DNA from: Streptomyces sporangiiformans
GTDB taxonomy: Bacteria; Actinomycetota; Actinomycetes; Streptomycetales; Streptomycetaceae
Assembly: GCF_005768555.2 (NCBI RefSeq)
Contig: NZ_VCHX02000117.1
Coordinates: 1 to 60,124, forward strand
Direction: 5' to 3'
Length of the DNA: 60,124 nucleotides
This document shows positions 18,461-28,100 of this stretch, piece after piece (the stretch's first letter is position 1; each line of letters begins with the position of its first letter). The notes under the pieces are model-generated. The model searched no databases and was not told where the DNA came from. It saw only the letters and a list, made by a program, of their open reading frames with translations. The translations under genes were made by a program, and so were the position numbers.

Positions 18461-19375
18461 ATGGAGCTTCCCCTGGTGGTGGGGGCAGACGGATCTGAGT
18501 CCAGCCTCCAGGCTGTCGACTGGGCCGTGGACGAGGCGGCCCGCCACGGGCTTCCCCTGCGGCTGGTCCATGCCTCGCTGTGGGAGCGGTACGAGGGTGC
18601 CGGCCTCGCCGATGAACCCGGCGGGCCTCCGGAGCGGGGGCGGGCCGAGGAGGTCGTCCACGGGGCGGCGGAACGCGTCCGGCGGCGCGACCCGCATGTC
18701 AAGTGCTCCACCGATGTGTGGCCCGATGACGCCGAGACCGCGCTGTTGCGCGAGTCACGCAACGCGACCGCCCTGGTCGTCGGGCATCGCGGCCGGGGCC
18801 AGGTGGCGGAGATGCTGCTCGGCTCGGTCGGTCTCGCCATGGCGACCCGCGCCGACTGCCCGGTGATCGTGGTGCGCGGCACCGCCGAGAGCCGCGCGGG
18901 CGAACACGGTCGCATCGTGCTCGGGGTGGGCGAGGCCACGAGCGAGGAGACACGGGGGTCCGCCGGGCCGAAGGCCGAGGCAGGGACGGCATCCGTCCGT
19001 TTCGCCTTCCGCGAGGCCGGGGCGCGCCGGAGCGTCCTGGTGGCGGTGCGTTCCTGGCGGCGCCCGGCGCACAGGACGATGGATCATCCACTTCTGACCG
19101 GCGAGCCCGCCCACCAGCACGAGGACCACGCCGCCGAGCTGCTCGACGAGGCGCTACGCGTCCTCGAGCGTGAGCACCCCGGCATCGAGGTGCACCGCAC
19201 GCTCGTCGAGGGCCCGGCACGCAAGGTCCTCCTGGACCTCGCGACCGACGCCGATCTGCTGGTGGTCGGATCCCGGCGGCAACCCGGCCACGTCGGCGAC
19301 CAGCTCGGCCGGGTGCCCCACACCCTGCTGCACCACGCCGACTGCCCGGTGGCGGTCGTACCGGAGTGGGGCTGA
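18461..19375 (+). CDS. Tandem-domain universal stress protein 1
   Basis: A 304-residue cytoplasmic protein with two UspA domains. Domain 1 (about 1-145) opens with the nucleotide-binding strand LVVGADGSESS and ends with GHRGRGQVAEMLLGSVGLAM, close to the ATP-binding G-2X-G-9X-GS pattern. Domain 2 (about 170-300) ends with VVGSRRQPGHVGDQLGRV and CPVAVVPEWG. ATG 18461 begins the first domain exactly. Double-domain Usp proteins are hallmark members of the DosR regulon in mycobacteria. DosR-like boxes lie 130-255 bp upstream. It probably binds ATP and helps survival without growth; no enzymatic reaction can be assigned. Confidence 0.9.
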   Translation: MELPLVVGADGSESSLQAVDWAVDEAARHGLPLRLVHASLWERYEGAGLADEPGGPPERGRAEEVVHGAAERVRRRDPHVKCSTDVWPDDAETALLRESRNATALVVGHRGRGQVAEMLLGSVGLAMATRADCPVIVVRGTAESRAGEHGRIVLGVGEATSEETRGSAGPKAEAGTASVRFAFREAGARRSVLVAVRSWRRPAHRTMDHPLLTGEPAHQHEDHAAELLDEALRVLEREHPGIEVHRTLVEGPARKVLLDLATDADLLVVGSRRQPGHVGDQLGRVPHTLLHHADCPVAVVPEWG

Positions 19376-19468
19376 ACTGCACTCGAGAACGAAAACCAGC
19401 GAACTCGCGCGCGAGCACGCCACGCCGGACCCCGAGCTGCCTCGCGCCACAGCGATGGAGGTGCACTC

Positions 19469-20377
19469 ATGCAGCAGCCAGTCGTCGCCGGAGTCGACGG
19501 ATCACCCGAAAGCCTGGCCGCCGCCGAGTGGGCGGCGCGCGAAGCGGTGCGCCGCGGACTGCCGCTGTGTCTGGTGCACGCGACGAACTGGAACCCGACC
19601 CCAGAGCCCTCCGCCCCGGCGGCGAGCACGGTACGCCGCCTCCCTGAGGGCCGGGACATCCTCCGCCAGGCCGAGGACCGCATCGCCCGTACGTGCCCCG
19701 GGGCGCGCCTCGTGGACGAGCAGCTCGAGGGCCCCGCCACCGCGGCCCTCGTGCGGGCCGCGGAGGAGAGCGCACTCATGGTGCTCGGCTCCCGCGGGCT
19801 GAGCGGCTTCACCGGGTTTCTCGTCGGCTCGGTGGCACAGGGAGTCGTGGCGCGCGCGGCCCGGCCGGTGGTTCTCGTGCGGGCGGGCGAGGAGGCGGCG
19901 GACGAGCATGTGCCGGACGTGGACGGCCAGGCGTCGGCCGATACGCCTTACCGAGATGTCGTCCTCGGCATCGACCTCAGCGACGCAGGCGACGAGGTGA
20001 TCGAGTTCGCCTTCGATGCCGCCCGGGTGCGGAAGGCGGGGTTGCACGTCGTGCACGCCTGGAGCGCCCCGTCCCCCCTCACGCTGGGACCCGGCGAGAT
20101 CGGACTCGTGGAGGGCCCGGCGCGCGGGGAGGAGTGGCGCGGCTTCCTGTCCGCGGTGCTGGAGACCTGGCGGGAGAAATTCCCCGACGTCGAGGTCACC
20201 GAGACCCTCGTCGAGGGCAGGGCCGGCACCCACCTGGTGCACGCGTCCACCGGCGCCGGTCTGCTCGTGCTCGGCCGCCGCGCCCACGAGGGCCCGCTCG
20301 GTCCACGCACCGGCCCGGTCGCCCACACGGTGATCCGCCACGCGAGCTGCCCCGTGGCGATCGTGCCGCACGACTGA
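19469..20377 (+). CDS. Tandem-domain universal stress protein 2
   Basis: A 302-residue protein, a paralogue of the previous gene and in the same direction 93 bp later. Domain 1 starts VVAGVDGSPESL and carries the ATP-binding run LGSRGLSGFTGFLVGSVAQGV near residues 100-125. Domain 2 starts VVLGIDLSDAGDEV and ends RRAHEGPLGPRTGPVAHTVI and CPVAIVPHD. Domain 2 lacks a clean G-2X-G-9X-GS motif, so only one domain may bind nucleotide. The start has GGAGG eight bases upstream. No DosR-like box was seen just before it, so it may be read through from the first Usp gene. Confidence 0.9.
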   Translation: MQQPVVAGVDGSPESLAAAEWAAREAVRRGLPLCLVHATNWNPTPEPSAPAASTVRRLPEGRDILRQAEDRIARTCPGARLVDEQLEGPATAALVRAAEESALMVLGSRGLSGFTGFLVGSVAQGVVARAARPVVLVRAGEEAADEHVPDVDGQASADTPYRDVVLGIDLSDAGDEVIEFAFDAARVRKAGLHVVHAWSAPSPLTLGPGEIGLVEGPARGEEWRGFLSAVLETWREKFPDVEVTETLVEGRAGTHLVHASTGAGLLVLGRRAHEGPLGPRTGPVAHTVIRHASCPVAIVPHD

Positions 20378-20414
20378 GGTCCACCGGCACGGACGTGTCC
20401 CGGATTCAGTGGGA

Positions 20415-20762
20415 TCACGAGCCATGAGCCCACTGCCACCACGCGGTTTCCGGGGCGGTGTGCAAGATGAAGCGCTCGTCGCCGATGGCGAAGTCGCGGA
20501 TGCGGTCGGGGGCCCCGATGAGATGGAAGCGCGCATCAGGGATCCTGGGGAACAACGTGTGCAGTTCGTCGGCCAACGCCCCGTCGGCGCAGCGGAGTTC
20601 CCGCAGGTCGAGGAAGAACTGGCGGTAGCCGTCCTGGGCATGGCCGTGCAGCCACTGCCGCAGTTGCCGTTGCGTGGTGGCGCCCAGCGTGCCGCCGGCC
20701 GCCATCCACAGTCGGGAGGGCGCCTCAGCGAGCAGGCGCATCCGTATGGTCGGGATTTCCAA
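20415..20762 (-). CDS. Small STAS-like protein (possible anti-sigma-factor antagonist)
   Basis: A short protein of about 115 residues (TTG 20762) or 108 residues (ATG 20741). The pattern resembles a STAS domain: an initial strand, a helix over TLGATTQRQLRQWL, strand FFLDLRELRCADGALADELHTLF, then FHLIGAPDRIRDF. STAS proteins such as SpoIIAA or RsbV release sigma factors by binding their anti-sigma kinases. The usual phospho-Ser before the second helix is not clear here, so it may be a STAS-fold relative only. It converges on the second Usp gene, with 37 bases between stops. Neither start has a strong ribosome site; the choice is tentative. Confidence 0.5.
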   Translation of the reverse strand: MEIPTIRMRLLAEAPSRLWMAAGGTLGATTQRQLRQWLHGHAQDGYRQFFLDLRELRCADGALADELHTLFPRIPDARFHLIGAPDRIRDFAIGDERFILHTAPETAWWQWAHGS

Positions 20763-20996
20763 GGGTGTTGTGCTCCATGGGCGCTTCCCATGTGGTGAGC
20801 GCCGTATGCCCGGTGATGGCCGCCGCTCTTCGTACCCCTGTCTCCGCCACCCCAGTAGTGCGCGCTCCGCGACTGCGCGAAGCCTCCCCCGGCCCCACAC
20901 ACGTGTGACGGCGGACGCACAGGTTCGTACCGGCTCTCCAGGCTCGATCCGTTTTGGTGTCGTCGTAGGCCCTCGTCACTGCTAGCCTCCGTCGTA

Positions 20997-21009
20997 GGAA
21001 CCGGTTGCC
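20997..21009. promoter_or_regulatory. LacI-type operator with AACCGGTT core, before the LacI gene
   Basis: GGAACCGGTTGCC has a perfect AACCGGTT core (20999-21006) with the central CG expected for LacI-family operators. It is about 90 bp before the LacI gene and recurs at 33761 and 40211. The 335-bp gap 20763-21097 shows no other feature. Confidence 0.65.
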
Positions 21010-21097
21010 ATGGGTGTTGCCGCAGTTCCCAAAGGACTGAGTGATCCCCGGGAAGGCCGCGAAACGCTCCCCCCGGGGCGGAGGAAAGGGGGCGGCG

Positions 21098-22171
21098 ATG
21101 ACGAGGAAGAGCAACGGCGACGCCGGGGGCCGCAGCACGATCCGGGATGTGGCGGCCCGGGCGGGGGTGTCGGCCTCGACGGTGTCGCGTGTGCTCGGCG
21201 GCGAGTACCCGGTGAGCACGGCGACGCGTACGCGCGTGATGCGCGCGGTCCGCGAGCTGGACTATGTCGCCGACGCTCGCGCCAAGGCGATCGCGGGTGT
21301 GGGGACACCGACTCTCGCCTTCGTCCTGGACGACATCACCGGCCCGTCGTTCGCGCACATGGCGCACGGCGTGGAGCGCGAGGCGACCCGGCTCGGTCAT
21401 CTGTGCCTGGTGTGCAGCACGGACGGCGACACGGACCACGAGCTGGAGTTCATCGAGACGATGCGCGCCCAGCGAGCCGCCGCGGTGATCCTGGTCGGCG
21501 GCGCCGCGGACACCGCCGAGTACCGCGCGCGCATGTCCCGTATCGCCGACTCCCTGGCGTCGGCCGGCTCACGGCTCGTGCTGTGCGGGCGGCCGCCACT
21601 GGATCCCGGCACCCCCGTGACGGTCATCGAGTACGACAACGAAAGCGGGGCGTACGCACTGTGCGCCCACCTCCTCGCGCAGGGACACCGGCGCGTCCTC
21701 TTCCTCGGGGGCAAGCCGGAGAACACCACGGCTCAGGGTCGCGAACGGGGCTACCTGGCCGCCCACCGCGCGCACGGCGTCGACCCGGACCCGAAGCTGC
21801 GCCTGTCCGCCGACTTCACCCGCGACGCGGGCCACCGTCTGATGCGCCAGGCCCTCTCCCAGGGCCTGGAGTTCACAGCGGTGATGGCCTCCACGGACAT
21901 GGTCGCGGCCGGCGCGCTGACCGCGCTCCACGAGGCGGGCCTGAGCGTGCCGGACGACGTGTCCCTGGCCGGCTACGACGACATTCCCTTCGCCCGCGAT
22001 CTGTACCCGGCCCTGACGACGGTGCACGTGCCGTACGAGGAACTCGGCCGCCTCGCCGTCCGTACGGCCCTCAGCAGAACCCCGGACACCCCCGACGAAC
22101 ACCTGTTGCTGGGCACGCACGTGGTGGTGCGCGGCTCGGTGGCGGCGGTGGGTGAGGCGGCGGGCCGATGA
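21098..22171 (+). CDS. LacI-family transcriptional regulator 1
   Basis: Sugar-responsive repressor, 357 residues. The N-terminal helix-turn-helix and hinge are complete (STIRDVAARAGVSASTVSRVLGG and RVMRAVRELDYVADARAKAIA, about residues 13-65), followed by a periplasmic-binding-protein-like sensor domain ending in AVMASTDMVAAGALTAL and SLAGYDDIPFARDLYPALTTVHVP. Start ATG 21098 has GGAGGAAAGG upstream. It is convergent with the carboxylesterase gene, with 23 bases between stops. The AACCGGTT site before it suggests autoregulation, and the same site before both carbohydrate importer loci makes this the best candidate for their joint repressor. The inducer is unknown but is probably an oligosaccharide from one of the two systems. 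Confidence 0.92.
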   Translation: MTRKSNGDAGGRSTIRDVAARAGVSASTVSRVLGGEYPVSTATRTRVMRAVRELDYVADARAKAIAGVGTPTLAFVLDDITGPSFAHMAHGVEREATRLGHLCLVCSTDGDTDHELEFIETMRAQRAAAVILVGGAADTAEYRARMSRIADSLASAGSRLVLCGRPPLDPGTPVTVIEYDNESGAYALCAHLLAQGHRRVLFLGGKPENTTAQGRERGYLAAHRAHGVDPDPKLRLSADFTRDAGHRLMRQALSQGLEFTAVMASTDMVAAGALTALHEAGLSVPDDVSLAGYDDIPFARDLYPALTTVHVPYEELGRLAVRTALSRTPDTPDEHLLLGTHVVVRGSVAAVGEAAGR

Positions 22172-22194
22172 CGCGCTCGGCGGGGTCGCCGTCG

Positions 22195-23793
22195 TCACGG
22201 CCGACCGGCGCCACCGGAGCGACGGAATCGCCGTACGGCTGACAGGGGTGCCGTACGACGCGTGGACGGGCCGGGACGAAGGGGCGGCGCGGGTCTGGGT
22301 TCCGCGGGCGTGAGGGGATTCACGGACTCGGCGTCCCACAGGGCGAGTTCGCGGTCGCGCGGCCCGCGCTCCACCGGCGGCCCGTCCGCGCCGAAGACGC
22401 GCACCGGGTGCGAGGCGTCCCATGCGGGCCAGCCCGGGTCGCCGTCCACGGCGAACCGCACCCATGCCGCGTGCATCGCGTCGGCCAGTTCCCGTGGGGC
22501 GCCCTCACCCGCGAGGCGGGCCGATTCCGGGACGTCACCGGTGTCGAAGACAAAGCCGAGTTCCAGGGCGTGGCAGGCGCCGAGGCCGGGCACGTTCGAG
22601 GGCCAGGCGAACTCGTACAGGTAGGACGAGGCGGCGCGGGCGTCGGCCAGCCGGTGCAGCGGGATGCGCAGCAGGTGGTCGGTAACCATCTGGCCGACGA
22701 TCTCCGCGGTGGCGACGTCCGGGCTCAGGGCCCGGTAGCCGCGCGGGATCTCGGGGCCGCAGTGGCAGCGGGCCATGGCGCCGGCCACGGCGACGGGGCC
22801 GAGCCGGTTGATCCGCTCCAGGAGGCCGCCCGGCACGAGCCACAACCGGTACTCCTCGCTGGTCCAGCCCAGGAGCAGGTCGGCATCGGGCGCGGCGCCG
22901 CCCTCGGTCAGGGCCTCCAGGGGGTCGCGCGGGACCAGGTCGCCGTCGACGACGATGCCGAAGGCGGGGCCGCCGAGGACCGGACTGCTGAGCTTGCTCA
23001 CCTCGGCCTGCGTGCGCAGCAGCAGGTCACGGTCGACGGCGGCGAACGCCTCCGCCGTCGCGGGGATCTTCAGGCGGGCCGCCATACGGCGCACCATGCG
23101 CCGTACCTTGTCGCGGTCGGCGGCCTCGGGCGGCCCGCTCTGCAGCACGGCCCGGTGGATCAGGCCGGCGGTCCGCGGGGCGGCCAGCAGCGCGCCGATG
23201 CTGATCGCCCCGGCCGACTGGCCGAAGACGGTCACCCGGTCGGGGTCGCCGCCGAAGGCCGTGATCGAGTCCCGCACCCACTCCAGCGCGGCGAACTGGT
23301 CGCGCAGCCCCGGGTTGGCGGGTGCGTCCGGGAAGAGGCCGTACCCCTCCACGCCCAGCCGGTAGTTGACCGAGACCATGACGACGCCGTCGCGTGCGAA
23401 GGCCCGTCCGTCGTAGACGGGAACGGCCGACGAACCACGGGTGAGCGCGCCCCCGTGGATCCACACCATCACCGGAAGCCGGGCCCCTGGGCCCGGCTCC
23501 GGCGTCCACACATTGAGGTTGAGGCAGTCGTCGCCCGGCACGACCGGGTCGGACAGGATCCGGGCGAACGCCTCCGAGTACGGCGGCTTCGGCGAGGTCG
23601 GCCCGAACGCGGCCGCGTCGCGCACGCCCTCCCAGGGCTCGGGCGGCACGGGCGGCCGGAACCGGCGGGGGCCGAAGGGCGGGGCGGCGTACGGGATGCC
23701 GCGGAAGACGGCGATCCCGTCCTCGTACCGGCCGCGTACGGCGCCGTAGGGAGTGCCGACCACCGGCCCCGCCTGGTCCGCCTGGTCCGCCAT
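22195..23793 (-). CDS. Type B carboxylesterase
   Basis: An alpha/beta-hydrolase of the carboxylesterase/lipase type B family, 532 residues. The family opening (TPYGAVRG, FRGIPYAAPP), the oxyanion region VMVWIHGGAL and the nucleophile elbow GQSAGA with Ser193 are visible; a C-terminal Pro/Arg-rich tail of about 30 residues looks non-family. No signal peptide is seen, so it probably acts inside the cell. AGGAG lies before ATG 23793. It is 79 bases after the lyase gene and in the same direction, so it may be the last gene of the polysaccharide operon, perhaps removing ester groups from imported sugars. That link is positional only. Confidence 0.85.
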   Translation of the reverse strand: MADQADQAGPVVGTPYGAVRGRYEDGIAVFRGIPYAAPPFGPRRFRPPVPPEPWEGVRDAAAFGPTSPKPPYSEAFARILSDPVVPGDDCLNLNVWTPEPGPGARLPVMVWIHGGALTRGSSAVPVYDGRAFARDGVVMVSVNYRLGVEGYGLFPDAPANPGLRDQFAALEWVRDSITAFGGDPDRVTVFGQSAGAISIGALLAAPRTAGLIHRAVLQSGPPEAADRDKVRRMVRRMAARLKIPATAEAFAAVDRDLLLRTQAEVSKLSSPVLGGPAFGIVVDGDLVPRDPLEALTEGGAAPDADLLLGWTSEEYRLWLVPGGLLERINRLGPVAVAGAMARCHCGPEIPRGYRALSPDVATAEIVGQMVTDHLLRIPLHRLADARAASSYLYEFAWPSNVPGLGACHALELGFVFDTGDVPESARLAGEGAPRELADAMHAAWVRFAVDGDPGWPAWDASHPVRVFGADGPPVERGPRDRELALWDAESVNPLTPAEPRPAPPLRPGPSTRRTAPLSAVRRFRRSGGAGRP

Positions 23794-23872
23794 GCGGCAT
23801 CAGCTCCTCACTGCCCCGCGAACCGTTCGCATCAGGTCATCGAATCGCCTCCAGGTTAGGTGTCGGATGCCG

Positions 23873-25123
23873 CTACTTCGCGTACATCAGCGTGCCGAAG
23901 CCGAGCTGGTCGTAGCCGCCGCTGGTCGAGCCGTAGTCACCGCCGCCTCCCTCGGGGGCGACCGAGAAGCACATCTGGGCGATGTACTTGTCGTCCAGGA
24001 GCAGCCGCCGACCGTAGTGGTAGTGCAGCATCGCCCAGACCGGGCGGACCTGGCCGCGGGAGCCGGAGCCGATCACTGTCTGCGACTGCTGGGAGCAGCT
24101 CTGGCCGCTGCCCCAGGTGTAGGTCGTGTACGGCACGTTCATGCCAAGGTTGTACTTGGCGACGTACTGGGCGGCCTTCATGAAGCGACGGCCGTCGTAG
24201 GAGTACAGGTCGGTGCCCTGGTTCCAGGCCATCTCGCAGAGCGCGCCCATCTGGCCCATGCCCATGACGGTGTGGCCCTGGTCGCGGCCGGACTCCTGCC
24301 ACTGGCCGAGGTCGTAGCCCTCGACGTTCGGGTAGAGGAACGGGACCGCGCGCCCTATGGAGCCGTTGCCCCCTCCGTTCTTGAAGTAGTTCACGGCCTG
24401 GTCGTACTTGGCGCCGTCGTCGCACAGGATCCCGATGGCCATGATCGAGGCCATGTTGCACAGGTCCCAGTTGGCCCAGTAGTTGGTGATGCAGGCGTCG
24501 TTGTGCTCGAGGAGGAACCGGTTGTTGAGCGGGTAGAAGACGTTGAGCATCATCGTCTTGAACCGGTTGAGGTCGAACCCCGCGTAACCGCGCATGAGTT
24601 CGGCGGCCTGCGCGAACTGCCAGCCGTAGAGCCCGGCGGCGAGGTACCGGTCGGCGTTTCCGGTGATGCTGGTCAGCGTGGACGACCAGGCGTTGAGGAT
24701 GCGCACGGCGCAGTCGCCGTGCGCGGCGGTGCCGGCCACGTTCCAGCGCAGTGCGTTCTGGTAGGCGGCGGCGATGTCGTTGTAGAGGAGCCCGTAGTTC
24801 TCCCCCGTGCCGCCACGGATGATGGTGGCCTGGGGGCGGGCCGTCCAGGTGGACTGTGAGTGGGAGTTGGCGGTCAGCCGGTTCCAGCCGGACAGCCAGG
24901 GGTCGTCGCCCGCGGCGACCCTGACCTTGGCGCGGTTGATGTCACCCCAGTTGTGCAGCATCCCGGGGTGCGTGAAGGTGGCGGGCGCCGCCGCCGCGGT
25001 GGTCGCGGCGGCGGCCGAGCCGCCTACGGCGAGGGCGGCGGTGAGGCCTCCCGCGGTCCGCAGGAGGCTGCGCCGGCTCACTTCTGGGTGATCACTGCTG
25101 GTGTGGGGGTTTGTGCGGCTCAT
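23873..25123 (-). CDS. Tat-secreted alginate-lyase-family enzyme, single domain
   Basis: Predicted secreted polysaccharide lyase or related alpha-barrel enzyme, 416 residues. A twin-arginine signal (RRSLLRTAGGLTAALAVGG, about 17-45) is followed by the alginate-lyase (PF05426) superfamily fold: FTHPGMLHNWGDINRAK, AYQNALRWNVAG, NYWANWDLCNMASIMAIGILCDD and QESGRDQGHTVMGMGQM. The last block, with Arg-Asp-Gln-Gly-His, is shared with the next gene upstream, so the two are paralogues. Members of this branch (similar to family PL38) cleave uronic-acid polymers, but that placement is from memory of motifs. It follows the multidomain paralogue by 17 bases. Substrate unknown; alginate is only one option. 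Confidence 0.75.
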   Translation of the reverse strand: MSRTNPHTSSDHPEVSRRSLLRTAGGLTAALAVGGSAAAATTAAAAPATFTHPGMLHNWGDINRAKVRVAAGDDPWLSGWNRLTANSHSQSTWTARPQATIIRGGTGENYGLLYNDIAAAYQNALRWNVAGTAAHGDCAVRILNAWSSTLTSITGNADRYLAAGLYGWQFAQAAELMRGYAGFDLNRFKTMMLNVFYPLNNRFLLEHNDACITNYWANWDLCNMASIMAIGILCDDGAKYDQAVNYFKNGGGNGSIGRAVPFLYPNVEGYDLGQWQESGRDQGHTVMGMGQMGALCEMAWNQGTDLYSYDGRRFMKAAQYVAKYNLGMNVPYTTYTWGSGQSCSQQSQTVIGSGSRGQVRPVWAMLHYHYGRRLLLDDKYIAQMCFSVAPEGGGGDYGSTSGGYDQLGFGTLMYAK

Positions 25124-25140
25124 TGCAGTGCATCTCCGTT

Positions 25141-28100
25141 CTAGGTGGGGGTGATGCTCACCTGCTCGAAATGCGTGGTGCTGCGGACCAGGGGGCTGCG
25201 CGAACAGACCACCAGGCCCACGTAGTAGGGGGCGTCGCCGAAGCCGGGGATCTCTCCCGCGGCGAGGGGGGTCCAGCTGACGCCGTCATCGGTGGAGACG
25301 GACGCGGTGAAGGCGGTCCCGGCGCGCTTCAGCCGCAGCAGACAGGGGGCGGTGACCGTGCCACTGCCCGTGAAAGTCGACCGACCGGCCACGGTCGTAC
25401 GGAGCATCAGCTGAGCGCTGCTCCCGCCCGTGACGATCGCTCCGGCCGCCTGGTCGAACGGGGACAGTGACTTGGCCATGAGCAGCCCGACCCGGTCGCC
25501 GCTCGCCCCGTCCCGGGAGACGAGCCGGGCGGTGACCTCGCAGTCACCGGTGACCGGGCGTCGTACGAACTGTCCCGTCATCCCTTGGTTGTTGACGGTC
25601 AGGTCGCTCCCGGCGCCCCGCACGACGAAGGTCCCGTCCTCGTACGCGGTGCTGCCGGGGGTGGCGACGGCCACCACGCCGAGGGTCCCGAAGTCGCGGT
25701 CGTCGAGGACCACGTCGCCGAGGTCGCCGTACGTCCAGGGATCGGGCGGCGGCGTGCCGACCGTGAGCTTCAGCGTGCCGGTCCCGTCACCGGCGGCATT
25801 GCCGGCGGTGGTGGCGACGGTGAACTCGCCGGTCTCGGTGGGCGTTCCGGAGACGACACCCGTGCGCCTGTCGAGGCGCAGTCCGTCGGGCAGGCCGTCC
25901 GCGGTGAACTGCACGGGCTCGTGCGAGGCCCGCAGCAGGTGCCGGAAGGCGACGCCCTTGTTCGGATACGCGGTGGTGCCGGAGGTGAGTTGCGGTACCG
26001 ACGGGGTCGGCATCGTCCCGGCGGCGGGCTCCGAGAGCGGACCGCGTCCGCCGCCGTTGGACTTCGCGACGACGTAGTGGTACGTCGTGCCGGGCGTTCC
26101 CGTCGCGTCCGCGTACCGGATGCGGGCACCGAATCCGACCGGGCCGATGCCCGTCGCGACCGTCTCGTACGGGCCGCCCGGGTCCGTGGACCGCAGCACC
26201 TTGTACCGGGCCGAGAGATCCGGGTCGGTCCAGGCCAGCTCCACGGCGTCGGCTCCGGCGGACGCCCGCAGATCGGCGGCGGTACGGGTGGGGCGGGGCG
26301 TGGTCCAGACGTCACCGACGGCCGACGACACCACGGAGACGTTGTCGAAGGCGCCGGTGCCGGTCTCGGCGTACTCCTCGTCGATGCCCAGACAGGAGGT
26401 GAGCGCGAGTCCGGCGTACGCGGTGCGCCCCAGCTCGACCTCGGTGGAGCCGACCTCGGTCCAGCGGATGCCGTCCGGGGAGATGGCTCCTGTACAGCGC
26501 CGTCCCTTGCGGGTGACGCGCACCCAGTACGGCATGCGCAGCCGGTAGCCGTCGCCCGCGCCCTCGACGTACGGGGCCTGAAGCGGTGTCGCCGACTCCG
26601 GCAGCTTGCCGAGGTCGGAGATCGGGAACGACGCCTTGCTGGTGATCGCCTGTTGTTGGGTGGGCGGCACAGGGGTGCTGCCGGTGGCGGAGACGGACGC
26701 CCCGGTCGTCGGGCGTACGGTCCACACTCCGCTCCAGGTGTGCAGCGGCAGGCCCTGGATCAGCATCGACGCGTGCGCGGCGTCCGCGTCGAGGGAGTCG
26801 CGGAGGGTGACGCCGATCTTGGAGTACTGCGAGCTGAGCGGGAACACGATGCGCGCGGTGACGGTGCCGTCGCCGGCCAGCGGCAGCTGGGCGAGGCGGT
26901 AGGTGTCGGCGGTGCCGCTCGCCTCCAGCACGAATCGCTCACCGTCGAAGACGGCGGAGCCAGGGGTCTTCACATCGCCGACGTCTCGCGTCGACCAGGG
27001 CTCCGGGAGTCCTGCGGTGGCGGCCACCGGACCTGAAGTGCCGCTGTTTCCCTGGGCGCCCGCGGCGGTGACCGTGTAGTAGTACGTTCGGCCCGCGTTC
27101 ACGTCGCTGTCGGTGTACGCCGGCTTGCCGACTCCGGAGGCGATCTCCTCGTACGGGCCCTCGGGCCTGGCGGCCCGCCGGACGGTGTACTCGCCCGCCC
27201 ACGCGGACGGCAGCCAGGCGACCGTGACGGCCTTGTCCTCGCCCACCGCCGTGACACCCGCCGGAACCGCGGGAACGGCAAGCGAGGGGGCCTTGGCTCC
27301 GGCGTAGGCGAAGGTGCCGAAGCTGGGCAGGTCGTCATTGCTGCCTTCGACGACGCGGGTGCCACCGGTGCCGCGGAAGACGGCCGCCTTGGTGTACGGG
27401 GTGTCGAGGCCGCGTACGCCGGCGTAGTGGGCGTACGCCATCTCGTAGATCGGCGGCAGGTTCCCGCGGCCGTTGGCGCCGAGGGCTTTTTTGATGTACT
27501 TGCCGGTGCGGTCGAGGTCGGTGGTGAAGGGCACGTCGCCGCCGAGGTTGTAGCGGGCGAGGTACTCGAAGTTGGCGAGGATGCGCTGGTCGTCGTAGCC
27601 CCACAGGTCGACGCCCTGGTTCCAGGCGACCTGGGCGGCGTCCGCGAGCAGACCGGCCGCGAGCTGTTCGTGACCCTGGTCGCGGCCGCTCTCCTGGCCC
27701 TGGCCCGCGTCGGTGACGATGCGGCCCCGGACGCTGCCGTTGCCCGCGCCGGCGGCGGCGAAGCGCAGCGCGTCCTCGAAGAGCGTGGGCTCCTCGCAGA
27801 ACACTCCGATGGCCAGGATCGACTGAACACTCGTCAGGTCCCAGTTGCCGTTGGCGTAGAGCATGTAGCCGGATATGGCGGGATACCACACCCGCAGGAA
27901 GGATTCCTCGCAGCGGGCGATGTCCTTCGCGGTCCATCCGTCGTAGTCGCCGTGCCGCAGCAGCTCGGCCGCGTTGACGAACTTGAAGACCTGGAGCCCG
28001 GCGCCGAGCGGCCCGTCGGCCCCGGTGACCATCGTCAGGGACGCCGACCAGGCGTTGAGGATGTCGCGGGCCTTGTCGGCATGAGCACGGTTGCCCGTGA

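Noticed and set aside
25585..27036. Long plus-strand open frames opposite the large lyase gene
   Set aside because: Their translation is low-complexity Gly/Arg/Val sequence without any domain; they are shadows of the real minus-strand gene in GC-rich DNA.
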